DNA of 64,000 bases from Chloroflexi bacterium HGW-Chloroflexi-10 (GCA_002840755.1 PHBZ01000004.1:1-64000), one strand, 5' to 3'; shown: positions 27,601-37,652, counted from the stretch's first letter. Numbers and translations are program-made. Notes: generated by a model from the letters alone, not told the origin.

Positions 27601-29460
27601 TTATATGGTTTGGATGGTAGGAATACCGCTTACTTTTTCAGTAGGATGTGGGAATATTGTTTCAAACTCATCCTTGGAAAGTGTTTCAATTTCCAACAAA
27701 CGATTTGCTACAGCATCCAGTTGAACGCGGTATTGTAATAGAAGTTTCTTGGCTTCCTGATAGGCTTGATTAACGATTTCACGAACTTCCTGATCAATTT
27801 TTTCAGCAACGTTTTCTGAGTAATCACGTTGTTCAGAAATTTCTCTACCCAGGAAAATGAGCTCTTCTTTTTGGCCATAGACCATAGGACCCATCTTATC
27901 ACTCATGCCAAGACGCATGACCATCGTTCGTGCCATTTTACTGACACGTTCGATATCATTGGATGCTCCCGAGGTGATATCGTCAAACACAATTTCTTCT
28001 GCAGCACGCCCGCCAAGTAAACCAATCATTTCTGTGAACATCTTTTTCTTGGCCATCAAAGTACGGTCTTCTGCAGGTAGTGCGAGTGTATATCCGCCCA
28101 TCATACCACGAGCAATAATAGACACTTTCTGTACGGGGTCTGCATTGGGTAGAACGTGCATGACAACCGCGTGACCTGCTTCATGGTAGGCAACGATTTT
28201 CTTTTCTTCTTTACTGATTAATCGGCTCTTGCGTTCCGGACCAGCAATAACCCGTTCAATCGATTCTTCAAACTCACTTTGTGTAATGCTCTTTTTGTTG
28301 CGGCGGGCTGCCAGAATTGCAGCTTCATTTACCAGGTTTTCCAAATCTGCGCCAACAAAACCAGGAGTGGATTTTGCAAGAACTGAAAGGTCAATTTCTG
28401 CAGCTAAAGGTTTTCCTTTAACATGGACTTTTAAAATAGCTTCCCGTCCCCGAACATCAGGGCGATCTAATACTACTCGGCGATCAAAACGACCAGGGCG
28501 TAATAAAGCCGGGTCAAGAATATCCGGGCGATTAGTGGCTGCCATGATAATAATATTGGTATCAGTGTCAAAACCATCCATTTCAACGAGCATTTGGTTT
28601 AAAGTTTGTTCACGTTCATCGTGACTTCCGCCCAAACCAGCACCACGCTGACGACCGACTGCATCAATTTCATCTACAAAGACAATACAAGGTGAATGGC
28701 GTTTTGCCTGATCGAATAAATCACGGACCCGGCTGGCACCTACACCAACAAACATCTCTACAAACTCAGAACCTGAAATAGAGAAGAATGGTACACCTGC
28801 TTCTCCAGAAACAGCTTTTGCAAGGAGAGTTTTACCGGTACCTGGAGGGCCTACGAGAAGAACACCTTTGGGAATTCGGGCACCCAGGGCTATAAATTTT
28901 TGGGGTTCTCTCAGGAATTCCACCACTTCTTTAAGCTCTTCTTTGGCTTCTTCCACACCAGCTACATCCTGAAAGGTTACGGTGGGATGATCCCCGGTGA
29001 ACATTCGAGCACGTGATTTTCCAAAAGACATAGCGGCATTATTGCTGCCTTGCGCCTGTCGGAAAATAAAGAAAAATGCACCACCAAGGATCAAGAATGG
29101 AAGAATGTAACCTAATGCCGTTAGCACTCCCAACCAAGGACTGGGTGGTTTTATGACGATCTGGATTTTTTCCGGATTCAAGTCTTCCTGTGTTACACCA
29201 TAATACGATAGTTGTTCAATGAGCGAAGAAGAACTTTCTTTGTTAGATACTGCTTCACGTGCATTTTCAACATACTTTACCTGTAAACGATTTTCATCTT
29301 CGACAAGTTCTGAAATTTTTCCTGCTTTAATATCTGCTGCAACCTGGTTCAGGGTCAAGTCTTCAGTGCTTCCGCGCTGATTAAGACTTACAACCGCCAT
29401 AACAATGATTGCAATAAATAACAGCAAATAAACGATATAAGATTGATTTCTCGAATTCAC
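27601..29460 (-). CDS. ftsH: ATP-dependent zinc metalloprotease FtsH
   Basis: Membrane-anchored AAA+ protease degrading misfolded membrane and regulatory proteins, 619 residues. Two N-terminal helices flank a periplasmic segment; then Walker A GPPGTGKT, Walker B VFVDEID, the second region of homology (RPGRFDR) and the zinc motif HEAGH. A TTG at 29487 would give nine more residues, but GTG at 29460 has GGAGG five bases upstream and is the better start. A TGGTATAAT extended -10 box lies upstream. The C-terminus is short and lacks a long tail. Confidence 0.95.
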   Translation of the reverse strand: MNSRNQSYIVYLLLFIAIIVMAVVSLNQRGSTEDLTLNQVAADIKAGKISELVEDENRLQVKYVENAREAVSNKESSSSLIEQLSYYGVTQEDLNPEKIQIVIKPPSPWLGVLTALGYILPFLILGGAFFFIFRQAQGSNNAAMSFGKSRARMFTGDHPTVTFQDVAGVEEAKEELKEVVEFLREPQKFIALGARIPKGVLLVGPPGTGKTLLAKAVSGEAGVPFFSISGSEFVEMFVGVGASRVRDLFDQAKRHSPCIVFVDEIDAVGRQRGAGLGGSHDEREQTLNQMLVEMDGFDTDTNIIIMAATNRPDILDPALLRPGRFDRRVVLDRPDVRGREAILKVHVKGKPLAAEIDLSVLAKSTPGFVGADLENLVNEAAILAARRNKKSITQSEFEESIERVIAGPERKSRLISKEEKKIVAYHEAGHAVVMHVLPNADPVQKVSIIARGMMGGYTLALPAEDRTLMAKKKMFTEMIGLLGGRAAEEIVFDDITSGASNDIERVSKMARTMVMRLGMSDKMGPMVYGQKEELIFLGREISEQRDYSENVAEKIDQEVREIVNQAYQEAKKLLLQYRVQLDAVANRLLEIETLSKDEFETIFPHPTEKVSGIPTIQTI

Positions 29461-29511
29461 ATATGCCTCCCGAGAAGGAAAGTCCAATTACTTTTAGTCT
29501 AGTTTTGGGGA

Positions 29512-29520
29512 ATTATACCA
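29512..29520 (-). promoter_or_regulatory. Probable ftsH promoter, extended -10
   Basis: TGGTATAAT on the minus strand, with a poor -35 match 17 bases upstream. The predicted start of transcription is about 45 bases before the GTG of ftsH. Confidence 0.45.
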
Positions 29521-29727
29521 ATCTATGAGGGGCTGGACTAGCCTTTGGACAATGATTTTGACATATCTTATGAATTTCTAATAAATAACATAAAAAAATG
29601 TCTAATTTCGTCTACGAATCCTAATTAATTTATCAGTTCAAAACTTACTGGAAATGAATATTTTTAATGATTGACTGATTTTGTTCTCATCCTTATACTG
29701 GTCATAAGCCAAACCGCAGGAGGTAAA

Positions 29728-30678
29728 ATGACAGAGTTTGTTAACCAAGAAGAGGCTGAATCCAAATTTGAGACAGTGTTGCCAGAGGAGCAAGACCATC
29801 CAATGCGAGCTTCGGCACCCATTATTATAGATGAAACCCTGGTAGGTTTACCTGAATTGGAATTACCATTACCAACTGTTAATTTACCAAGTGAGGAAAA
29901 CCTTGTTGATCTTTTCATTACAACACAAGTATTAGAGCAGATTTGGCAACGCATCACGAATACACAACGAATGGTCATAGAACAAATTAACCATGGCTTA
30001 AATGCGCAAGCAATGCTGGAAAACCTGGAAGAAGCCAGAAGGTTAATTATGACATCAAAGGAAAATTATGAAGAAGCAGATCACTTGATTTCAAATGTGG
30101 AATATCGTGTCAATTTTATGGTGCGAATGAAGGCTGCTTCGAAAAAAATCGGGATTCCATTATTTGTTTACGAACTTCTTTGCATAGTTTCGGTAATTAC
30201 TTTATTTTTATGGTTGAATCAGGGAACAACTTCTGCTTATCTATCTTCTATTTCATTACCGGCTATTGATATCATAAAATTGGTAAATAGTATGGTATGG
30301 GGAGGATTGGGGGGTGTTGTAGGTGCAATATATGCTTTATGGAAACATATTGCTAAAGATCAGGATTTTGATCCTCAATTTGCCCTCTGGTATATCACCA
30401 ATCCACTATTAGGTATATTTTTAGGTGGTTTTATCTATCTGTTAATTCAGGCTGGTTTTCTTTCACTAACCGCGGGTGCTTTCCAAGGCGAAACAATTCA
30501 ATCCGCTGCTGTAATTTATGTCTTCGCGTGGATCAGTGGTTTTAAGCAAAATGTGGTCTACGATATTGTCAGGCGTCTTTTGGATGTTTTTCGGGTAGAA
30601 AGTAATTCTTCTACAACAAGTGAAGAAAACACCCAGGACCCATCCAACAATAATCAAACCGATCGGCAACAGCTATAG
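29728..30678 (+). CDS. Unknown four-helix membrane protein
   Basis: 316 residues from the ATG at 29728, which has GGAGG four bases before it; an upstream in-frame start at 29671 lacks a ribosome binding site. The N-terminal 145 residues are soluble and acidic, with a helical, coiled-coil-prone stretch (LEQIWQRI-NTQRMVIEQINHGL). Four hydrophobic helices follow between about residues 150 and 285, then a polar Ser/Asn/Gln tail. No known family was recognised. Its stop overlaps the stop of the convergent HAD-DinB gene by six bases. Confidence 0.75.
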   Translation: MTEFVNQEEAESKFETVLPEEQDHPMRASAPIIIDETLVGLPELELPLPTVNLPSEENLVDLFITTQVLEQIWQRITNTQRMVIEQINHGLNAQAMLENLEEARRLIMTSKENYEEADHLISNVEYRVNFMVRMKAASKKIGIPLFVYELLCIVSVITLFLWLNQGTTSAYLSSISLPAIDIIKLVNSMVWGGLGGVVGAIYALWKHIAKDQDFDPQFALWYITNPLLGIFLGGFIYLLIQAGFLSLTAGAFQGETIQSAAVIYVFAWISGFKQNVVYDIVRRLLDVFRVESNSSTTSEENTQDPSNNNQTDRQQL

Positions 30679-31881
30679 TTTTAATAGATTTTTTGTGTTG
30701 TAGATTTGCTGAATATGAAGGCGATCATGTTGGACAATAAACCGGACTAATTCAAGAATGGAAGTTGGACCAAAGATGGCATGATTTGCCTTTTTTTGCC
30801 ATTTTTCAGGGGTAAGTTGTTTTAATATTTCAATGAAATTTTTTCGATTTTCGATAAACTTATCGATTTCATTAAATACATTTCGTTGAATGTAGTTTCT
30901 GGTTTCAGTCCATTCATCCGTCATTGCTGCTGGTAAGAAAATATAATTTTCCTTCAAGATTGCCTTGATACGGAGAATATTCACTTCCTGGTCCACATCC
31001 GCCATATGAGCAATTATTTCAACCAAACTCCATTCTTCTGGTGAAGGTCTAGTACTCCATAGTGCGTTTTCTTCAAGGTTTCTTTTCAAAGTATCCAGCC
31101 ACGCAGCTGTAGATATCAGAATTGCCATATAAGCATCCGGATGAGCGTTACATTCAAAAGAATAATCTTTTTTGGAAATTTCTTTAATCCATAGGCCTAC
31201 CTGGGAAAAATTACCATTCGCGCTGAAAGGATGCCGTATCGTTTTTTGTTGGTTATTATCATTTCCCAAAAAAAATGTTGGAACTCCTAATAATTCTGCC
31301 GGGAGAATATCTTGTTCCCAATCATTGCCAACAACAGCCAGCAATCCATCTGGCCAACCCATGTTTGCCAAAGTTTCAGCTAAATATGCTGGATTTGGTT
31401 TACAAAAGTGGGAAGTTTCGTAGCTGGTTATTAGTGACATATTCTCCGGGATCAGGTTAGCCCAATGTAAACGGTGGAGAATCGCCTTTTTCGGGAAAAG
31501 AGGATTTGTGGCAATAACCAGGTTTACATTTTCACTGACTAATTGCTCGATTGTTTGTTTAGCATCAGGAATGGGAGCAGTGAGGTATTGCAATTGAGGA
31601 AAAATATTGTTATAGAAATCAGATATAGCTTCAGATAAAAGAGTTTTATCCTGTTGAAGTTCTATATAAAAAAACGAATCAAAGCACTCTTCTAATGTTA
31701 AGGAAGGATTTTCATTTCTGATCATTTTTTCAGTACCCTGTAAAATTAAACTAGGGAGTTTATCTACAGGACAAAATTTAACCAGAAATTTTGCCAGCAA
31801 GTTTAAGTATGCCGGCAAAAATTTTTCCATATCGTTTTTTAATAATGTATCATCAAGGTCAAAAAGTATGGTTCTATTCAT
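30673..31881 (-). CDS. HAD hydrolase fused to a DinB-like domain
   Basis: One frame of 402 residues. Residues 1-235 are a HAD phosphatase: motif I FDLDDT with D8 and D10, motif II with T125 (IATNP), motif III K161 and motif IV GNDWEQD with D187 and D191. Residues about 240-402 resemble DinB/YfiT metal-binding four-helix bundles: WS-RPSPEEWSLVEIIAHMAD with H292, and HDRLH with H385 and H389, the expected three-histidine site. Substrates are unknown. It overlaps the following Cys-rich gene's end by eight bases and is transcribed after it. Confidence 0.8.
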   Translation of the reverse strand: MNRTILFDLDDTLLKNDMEKFLPAYLNLLAKFLVKFCPVDKLPSLILQGTEKMIRNENPSLTLEECFDSFFYIELQQDKTLLSEAISDFYNNIFPQLQYLTAPIPDAKQTIEQLVSENVNLVIATNPLFPKKAILHRLHWANLIPENMSLITSYETSHFCKPNPAYLAETLANMGWPDGLLAVVGNDWEQDILPAELLGVPTFFLGNDNNQQKTIRHPFSANGNFSQVGLWIKEISKKDYSFECNAHPDAYMAILISTAAWLDTLKRNLEENALWSTRPSPEEWSLVEIIAHMADVDQEVNILRIKAILKENYIFLPAAMTDEWTETRNYIQRNVFNEIDKFIENRKNFIEILKQLTPEKWQKKANHAIFGPTSILELVRFIVQHDRLHIQQIYNTKNLLKL

Positions 31882-32209
31882 CTTTTTTTAAAAAAACATC
31901 GGGGAAAGGATGACACGAGCCACAACCGACGTGTGGTTCTCGTACAATGGTTTTGGTTTGTGTGCAAAATGCAGAAACCTGCATATTCTTGTTCAAGTTT
32001 AGAAAGCCCTGCTTAATTTTACCTTCCAAAATCATGTTTGGACATGCATTGGCCTGTAAGATAGATGGAACCGGGCAATTTTTACAAAGTTTAGGAGTCC
32101 ATTTAGACAAACTAACTTCTGAGCCCAGCAAACGACATTCTTCGTGGTTTTTTCCACGATAGTAGTCTCCATAAAAATACTGACATTCTTGCCCGTAGGG
32201 TGTTCTCAT
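31874..32209 (-). CDS. Small Cys-rich protein, unknown
   Basis: 111 residues with about nine cysteines, arranged as C-x15-C, CKNCPVP, then C, C and a final CGSCHPFP. The pattern suggests a metal or Fe-S site rather than disulfides, since no signal peptide is present. It follows efp by three bases and overlaps the HAD-DinB gene, so the three are probably co-transcribed. The family was not recognised. Confidence 0.7.
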   Translation of the reverse strand: MRTPYGQECQYFYGDYYRGKNHEECRLLGSEVSLSKWTPKLCKNCPVPSILQANACPNMILEGKIKQGFLNLNKNMQVSAFCTQTKTIVREPHVGCGSCHPFPDVFLKKDE

Positions 32210-32212
32210 AAT

Positions 32213-32773
32213 TTACGAAACACGGGTAACATATTCTCCAGTGCGGGTATCCACACGTATTTTATCCCCGGTTTCAACAAAGTAAGGAGTATAAACTGAA
32301 GCTCCGGTTGAAATGGTAACTTTCTTGGTTTGACCGGTGGCAGTATCACCTTTAATTGCCATTTCAGACCATGTTACCTCTACATCCACCGTGTTAGGTA
32401 ATTCTATATCAATGGCCTGACTATTATAGAACGTAATTTTTACTTCCATATTTTCAACGAGATAGTTAATTGAATCACTAAGAATTTTTGCCTGTAAAGG
32501 GTATTGTTCAAAGGTTTCATTATCCATGAAGTAATAAAATTGACCGTCGTTATACAGATACTGGGCATTATGGTACTCAAGCCGAACATCCTGAACTCTT
32601 TCACCAGAATTGAAAGTTTTTTCAATATTGGAACCGGTAATCATATTCCTTGCTTTAATTCTAATGGTAGCATTACCACGGCCACCTTTGTGATGGTTAT
32701 ATTCAAGTACTTTGTAAAGGTTGCCATCAATTTCAAAGGTAACACTTTTGCGCAGTTCATTTACATCGATCAT
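32213..32773 (-). CDS. efp: Elongation factor P
   Basis: EF-P, 186 residues, relieves ribosome stalling at polyproline. The three-domain layout is standard: the KOW-like N-terminal domain, an OB fold and the C-terminal signature around KVTISTGASVYTPYFVETGDKIRVDTRTGEY. The tRNA-contacting loop reads KGGRG, so the residue equivalent to the modified Lys34 of E. coli is Arg32. Arginine at this place is rhamnosylated by EarP in some proteobacteria but is unmodified in others; no modification gene is in the window. It has its own promoter. Confidence 0.96.
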   Translation of the reverse strand: MIDVNELRKSVTFEIDGNLYKVLEYNHHKGGRGNATIRIKARNMITGSNIEKTFNSGERVQDVRLEYHNAQYLYNDGQFYYFMDNETFEQYPLQAKILSDSINYLVENMEVKITFYNSQAIDIELPNTVDVEVTWSEMAIKGDTATGQTKKVTISTGASVYTPYFVETGDKIRVDTRTGEYVTRVS

Positions 32774-32807
32774 ATTTACACCTTCTATAGAAATTTACAA
32801 TGGGTTG

Positions 32808-32836
32808 ATTATAGCGCAGGGTAATAGGAGTGACAA
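32808..32836 (-). promoter_or_regulatory. efp promoter
   Basis: On the minus strand TTGTCA (-35), a 17-base spacer and TATAAT (-10) precede efp. Transcription should begin about 30 bases before the start codon. Confidence 0.8.
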
Positions 32837-32848
32837 GGCCATTAAACC

Positions 32849-32872
32849 AAAAGGAGCTGCCGAAGCAGCTCC
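32849..32872 (-). terminator. Terminator of the hpf transcript
   Basis: An 8-bp GC-rich stem (32853-32860 with 32865-32872) closes a TTCG tetraloop on the minus strand and is followed by TTTT. It lies between hpf and the efp promoter. Confidence 0.82.
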
Positions 32873-32891
32873 ACGAGCTATATATAAAGAT

Positions 32892-33455
32892 TTATCCGAG
32901 CTTAGGATCAATAATACCGTAGCCACCATCACGCCGGCGATACAGCACATTTATACTTTCAGTATTCATATTATAGAATACAAAAAAGTTTTCATGGCCC
33001 AACATTTTCATTTGCTCTATAGCCTCTAATTCATCCATAGGCACCAAGGTAAATTCTTTTCTTCGGGCGATTTCGGGTACTTCTTCGACTTCTTCAGGTT
33101 CCGGTAATTCGGCTGCCATTTCGGAAAGTGGGGTGCCATCTCCGCGACCTTGTTCGCGTTTTCCTTTAAGCCTGGAAATTTGACGTTGCATTTTTTCCAC
33201 AGCTTCGTCAATAGCTGCGAAAATATCATCTGCACGTTCCTCTGTACGCAGAATGTATCCACGACCACGAATAGTAATTTGGGCAACCTGGCGATCAGCT
33301 GCATTTCGGGCAGCTTTGGCATAGGAAAGATCTACGCGGGTCTCTTCTATGTCGTTCAGATAACGATAAAGTTTGGTGATTTTTTTATTTGCGTATTCTT
33401 CTATCCTTTCCGTTACCTTTAGATTTTTTGCGAAGATTTCAACTTTGTTTGCCAT
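32892..33455 (-). CDS. hpf: Ribosome hibernation promoting factor, long form
   Basis: 187 residues. The N-terminal RaiA/YfiA domain (residues 1-100) binds the decoding region of idle ribosomes. After an acidic linker, the C-terminal dimerisation domain (KEFTLVPMDELEAIEQMKMLGHENFFVFYN) identifies the long form that joins 70S ribosomes into 100S. The start has GGAGG at normal spacing. The gene is the last of the minus-strand run that begins with the Tad pilus genes and comF, 14 bases after comF. Confidence 0.95.
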   Translation of the reverse strand: MANKVEIFAKNLKVTERIEEYANKKITKLYRYLNDIEETRVDLSYAKAARNAADRQVAQITIRGRGYILRTEERADDIFAAIDEAVEKMQRQISRLKGKREQGRGDGTPLSEMAAELPEPEEVEEVPEIARRKEFTLVPMDELEAIEQMKMLGHENFFVFYNMNTESINVLYRRRDGGYGIIDPKLG

Positions 33456-33469
33456 TTTATCCTCCTAAG

Positions 33470-34243
33470 CTAATAGTTGGTTTCAGACGCCGTATTGATT
33501 AACTGATCACTATAACCGTTACTTGTTTGAATGGCTTGCGCTAGAGTTAAACCCATAATACCTCTTGCTCCCGCGATTTTCAAAGCATGTGCAGAGGCTT
33601 CCATTGTTGCACCGGTGGTTAATACATCGTCAATCAAAAGGATAGTTTTACCTGCTACAATGGTGGGATTGGCGGTAAATGCGCCAGTTACGTTACTTGA
33701 GCGTTCTTGCCGATTGAGCCCAACTTGTGATCTAGTATCTCTTATACGAGTGAGCGCCTGATTGTAAATTGGACGTCTAATTGCCAGTGCAAAAGGTCTG
33801 GCAAGTAAACTCACCTGATTATAACCGCGGCTTTTATGCCGTTTTTCCGAAAGGGGAATGGGTATCACCATATCAACATCAATCTTGTTTGTATTGTACA
33901 ATTCCAACAAATAAAATGCCAGTATTTCTGCCATACCAATATTGCGCTGATATTTTAACTGCTGAACAGCTATGGAAATAGGTGGGGCATAATATGCAAA
34001 AGCCCGGAGAAAATCCAGGCTTTTAATTCCATCACAATGATGTTTGTCTTTTATTGGTCTTTTGCAATAAGGACAGGTATATGTGTTTATTTTTCGGATT
34101 CCAGATGCACAATCTGTACACCAGCGGTCTCCCAAAGTACCACATCCAGCGCAGTGTGGCGGAAAAATAGTATCTAAAACTCTCCAAAAATTGTGATAAA
34201 AGATCAACTTTTTGGGTGGTTTTTGGATGCCCCAAAGTGGCAT
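33470..34243 (-). CDS. comF: ComF-family phosphoribosyltransferase-like protein
   Basis: 257 residues from the ATG at 34243, which has GGAGG six bases upstream; a longer frame to 34324 overlaps tadC without a ribosome site. An N-terminal zinc finger (CAGCGTLGDRWCTDC, then CPYC) precedes a PRTase domain with KSRGYNQVSLLA and the PRPP loop LLIDDVLTTGATM. ComF is required for DNA uptake in naturally competent bacteria. It directly follows tadC after 16 bases, which links it to pilus expression. Confidence 0.9.
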   Translation of the reverse strand: MPLWGIQKPPKKLIFYHNFWRVLDTIFPPHCAGCGTLGDRWCTDCASGIRKINTYTCPYCKRPIKDKHHCDGIKSLDFLRAFAYYAPPISIAVQQLKYQRNIGMAEILAFYLLELYNTNKIDVDMVIPIPLSEKRHKSRGYNQVSLLARPFALAIRRPIYNQALTRIRDTRSQVGLNRQERSSNVTGAFTANPTIVAGKTILLIDDVLTTGATMEASAHALKIAGARGIMGLTLAQAIQTSNGYSDQLINTASETNY

Positions 34244-34259
34244 TCTTTGCCTCCAGATA

Positions 34260-35210
34260 CTATCTAAACATGGCTCCGAGAGCAGATTGGAATAGTCGTA
34301 AAGCTGCCGGGGTAAGTAATACAATCATCAGGGAAGGAAAGATCAGCCCAGCCATAGGAATAAGCATTTTAATTGGTGCTTTATGAGCTTCTTCTTCTGC
34401 CATTTGGCGGCGGCGAACCCGCATTTGATCTGCTTGAATGCGCAATACTTTTGAGAGACTTACACCCAATTGCTCACTCTGAATTACAGCAGCAACAAAA
34501 CTGGTCATTTCTGCAAGGCCTAGCCTGTCTGACATATCCCTAAGCGCTTCTCTTCTTACCTTGCCTAGTTGAATTTCCTGAATGACGCGTGCAAAAGCCA
34601 TTGAGAGTTGGCTTTCCCATTTTTCACTGACCTTTGCTAAAGCCGCATCAAAACCTAAACCTGCTTCCACGCAGATGGTTAGCAGGTCCAACGCATCCGG
34701 CATAGCTTTTCGGATTTCTTTTTGCCGACGAGAAATAGTTGAAGAAATCATCATCTGTGGAAAATAAAAACCTATCAAGCCAAATAATAAGGCTATTAAC
34801 AGCTTTCTTCCAAATGGCCAGGATAATGACCCAATGGTGAACACAAACATGACGATCCCACCAAAAAAAAGCATCGCTACAAATTGTATGGCTAGAATTA
34901 ATGTAGGATCCCATTTTGCAGCCATTCCGGCCATCTCGATCTTTTTTTCCAAGGAGTGCCTGGCATTTTGTGGTGTAAAACGGATGGCGATTTCACCCAT
35001 TTTTCGTGCGATAGGGAATAAAATACGTTCTTGGAATGGCTGGGAAAGTTCAAGTTTTCTTAATTCGACTGGTTCGTTTGACTGACTTAACTCTTCCAAA
35101 CGAGATTGCAATACGCGGTCATCAGTACCACCGGGATTACGCAACCCAATTACAGTAAGAACGACAGCACCGATGATAACAAATGCAATCAAAATAATTA
35201 GGATAACCAT
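34260..35210 (-). CDS. tadC: Tad pilus membrane protein TadC
   Basis: Type II secretion F-domain protein, 316 residues, the inner-membrane platform partner of TadB. One N-terminal helix is followed by two central helices, the GspF domain (DLLTICVEAGLGFDAAL, RVIQEIQLGKVRREAL) and a C-terminal helix with MLIPMAGLIFPSLMIV. It lies 18 bases after tadB. Confidence 0.92.
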   Translation of the reverse strand: MVILIILIAFVIIGAVVLTVIGLRNPGGTDDRVLQSRLEELSQSNEPVELRKLELSQPFQERILFPIARKMGEIAIRFTPQNARHSLEKKIEMAGMAAKWDPTLILAIQFVAMLFFGGIVMFVFTIGSLSWPFGRKLLIALLFGLIGFYFPQMMISSTISRRQKEIRKAMPDALDLLTICVEAGLGFDAALAKVSEKWESQLSMAFARVIQEIQLGKVRREALRDMSDRLGLAEMTSFVAAVIQSEQLGVSLSKVLRIQADQMRVRRRQMAEEEAHKAPIKMLIPMAGLIFPSLMIVLLTPAALRLFQSALGAMFR

Positions 35211-35228
35211 ACTATCTCTTCTTTCTTC

Positions 35229-36218
35229 CTATACTTCGATATCGCTAATTTTATTCATGACAATATATCCAAAGAAGATTAACAAGGCGGATACTGCCAG
35301 AGCAATATAACCGCAAGGAAAGCTTTCCGGTTTAAAGAAAACCATCATATACTCACGGTTTAGCAGATACAAAATACCCATTACAAAAAGAGGCAACATA
35401 GATAAAAATTTTCCTGAATACATAACCTGCGTAGTGAGAACCCGGATTTCACCTTTAATCCTGATTCGTTCGCGAATTGTGTAAGAAATAATATCCATGA
35501 TTTCTGCCAGGTTACCACCAACTTCTCTTTGGACATTAATTGCAGTGATTGTCAGATCAAGATCATCACTGGGTATCCGTCCCAAAAGATTTTCCAATGC
35601 CTTTTCCATGGTAACACCTAATTGCATTTCTTGAACAACGCGGCGAAATTCATCGCAAATAGGTGGGGGCAGTTCTTTAGAAACAGCTTCCATTGCCTGC
35701 ATTGTAGAAAAACCGGCTCGAAGACCATTGACCATCAAGTTGAGCATATCCGGCAATTGTTGTTCGAATTTGACCAATCTTTTTGATTGTTGGCGCTTCA
35801 CATACATACCTGGTAAAAACGAACCGACAAGTAAACCAATTAAACCAACAATTATGGATTTACCACCGATGAACCAGAGTAAAAATGCAACAAATATGGA
35901 TGTGATAACTACCAGAGCGATGTATTCTCCGGGTTTAAACTTGAGATCAGCACGTGAAAGGTTTCTGGAAATTTTCTCGCCCATTGAAGAATGGGCAACA
36001 CGTCTATTTAACCAATCAGTCAGTGGTCTTGCTCGTTCTTTTTCACTGAGAATTTCATCCTCTTCAATATAACGGCCGAGTCTTTCCAATTCCATTGTGT
36101 TGCGATCTGAAGATACGGAAATTGCGATCCCAATAAATAACATTATTAAGGCGACAGAGCCACCAATAGCCAAAATTGTAATTGGGTTTATTTGTCCTAA
36201 AAGTTGGTTTATGTCCAT
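35229..36218 (-). CDS. tadB: Tad pilus membrane protein TadB
   Basis: 329-residue GspF-domain protein. Hydrophobic helices lie at the N-terminus, centre and C-terminus; the core shows QLPDMLNLMVNGLRAGFSTMQAM and EMQLGVTMEKALENL. It works with TadC as the platform under the CpaF ATPase. It lies 24 bases after cpaF. Confidence 0.92.
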   Translation of the reverse strand: MDINQLLGQINPITILAIGGSVALIMLFIGIAISVSSDRNTMELERLGRYIEEDEILSEKERARPLTDWLNRRVAHSSMGEKISRNLSRADLKFKPGEYIALVVITSIFVAFLLWFIGGKSIIVGLIGLLVGSFLPGMYVKRQQSKRLVKFEQQLPDMLNLMVNGLRAGFSTMQAMEAVSKELPPPICDEFRRVVQEMQLGVTMEKALENLLGRIPSDDLDLTITAINVQREVGGNLAEIMDIISYTIRERIRIKGEIRVLTTQVMYSGKFLSMLPLFVMGILYLLNREYMMVFFKPESFPCGYIALAVSALLIFFGYIVMNKISDIEV

Positions 36219-36242
36219 ATTTGTGCCTGCTTTCTTTCTTAA

Positions 36243-37652
36243 TTAGCGGCGGCGTTCTCCCATACCAAAGATCGTGGGTGGTAGATGGATTCCAGATTGT
36301 TCAATTTTTTCCATAAAGCGAGGACGTAATCCGGTTGGGCGTAACCTTCCAATGACACGGCCGTTTTCATAGCCGGCTTGTTCAAAAACGAATAAGTCTG
36401 TCATTGTGATAATTTCGCCTTCCATACCGGATACATCGGTAATGTGTGTTACTTTTCGGGATCCATCACGAATACGTGATTGGTGAACCACCAGATCAAT
36501 TGCGGAAGAAATTTGTTCGCGAATAGCCCGGATAGGTAAATCCATCCCGGCCATTAATGTCATTGTTTCCATACGGGAAAGTGTATCGCGTGGGCTGTTA
36601 CTATGTGCGGTCGTCATTGAACCATCGTGACCAGTATTCATAGCCTGGAGCATATCAAGGGCTGCTTCATCACGAATTTCACCAACAATAATACGATCTG
36701 GGCGCATACGTAAAGTATTGATGACCAATTGACGGATTGTAATTTCACCTTTCCCTTCAATGTTTTCTGGGCGTGATTCTAAGGTGACAACATGTTCCTG
36801 CCGAAGTTGCAACTCTGCAGCGTTTTCTACTGTGATAATCCGTTCATCTGCGGGGATGAAGCTGGATAAAATATTAAGCAATGTGGTTTTACCAGAACCT
36901 GTACCGCCAGAAATCACAATATTTAGCCTGGATCTTACACATGCATCCAGAAATTGAATGGCTTCCGGAGTGATGGAACCAAATTCGATCAGTTTTTCAA
37001 CAGAAATTGGTTTTTTGGCGAATTTACGGATGGTCAGTACCGGACCAACCAAAGAGATGGGTGGGATGACTGCGTTGACACGGGAGCCATCAGGAAGGCG
37101 CGCGTCAACATATGGACTGGATTCATCAATACGCCGACCCAAAGGAGAAACTATGCGTTCTATGATCCGCATCACATGCTCGTCATTTTCAAAAGCCATT
37201 GTTTCACGGACGATCTTACCACTTCTTTCCACGTAAATATTCCGTGATCCATTGACCATGATTTCTGTAATGGATTCATCTTCCAATAATCGCTGTAAAG
37301 GACCAAACCCCAATATTTCTGCCGAAATTTGTTCAAACATACGGGAACGTTCGGGTCTAGATAGAATGATGTTTTCTTCGTTCAGAATTTGTTCAAACAA
37401 TTCCTGAATTGTGCGCTTTACATCTGCTGTTTGGGTTACATCCATAGTTGGATCCAGCGTACTCAACAATTTTGTTTGAACACGGTTTTTCAGATCCTGA
37501 TAAGTATCTTGAGTGCTGGTTGGGGATGGGGCAGAAATACGACGGGATTGGATTGCTGGGTTTCTAAGGGAGTCAGATCCGCCGGGGCGGGATGGTTGAT
37601 TATTGTTGTTGTTATTTTGGCTTTCACCTTGGATTCTACGGAGAATCGACAT
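36243..37652 (-). CDS. cpaF: Tad pilus assembly ATPase CpaF/TadA
   Basis: Hexameric secretion ATPase that powers Flp pilus polymerisation, 469 residues. A disordered Asn/Ser/Pro-rich N-terminus precedes the conserved ITEIMVNG segment, Walker A SGGTGSGKTT, the Asp-box EIRDEAALDMLQAMNTGHDG and the His-box HSNSPRDTLSRME. It follows the CpaE-like gene in the same operon. Confidence 0.95.
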   Translation of the reverse strand: MSILRRIQGESQNNNNNNQPSRPGGSDSLRNPAIQSRRISAPSPTSTQDTYQDLKNRVQTKLLSTLDPTMDVTQTADVKRTIQELFEQILNEENIILSRPERSRMFEQISAEILGFGPLQRLLEDESITEIMVNGSRNIYVERSGKIVRETMAFENDEHVMRIIERIVSPLGRRIDESSPYVDARLPDGSRVNAVIPPISLVGPVLTIRKFAKKPISVEKLIEFGSITPEAIQFLDACVRSRLNIVISGGTGSGKTTLLNILSSFIPADERIITVENAAELQLRQEHVVTLESRPENIEGKGEITIRQLVINTLRMRPDRIIVGEIRDEAALDMLQAMNTGHDGSMTTAHSNSPRDTLSRMETMTLMAGMDLPIRAIREQISSAIDLVVHQSRIRDGSRKVTHITDVSGMEGEIITMTDLFVFEQAGYENGRVIGRLRPTGLRPRFMEKIEQSGIHLPPTIFGMGERRR

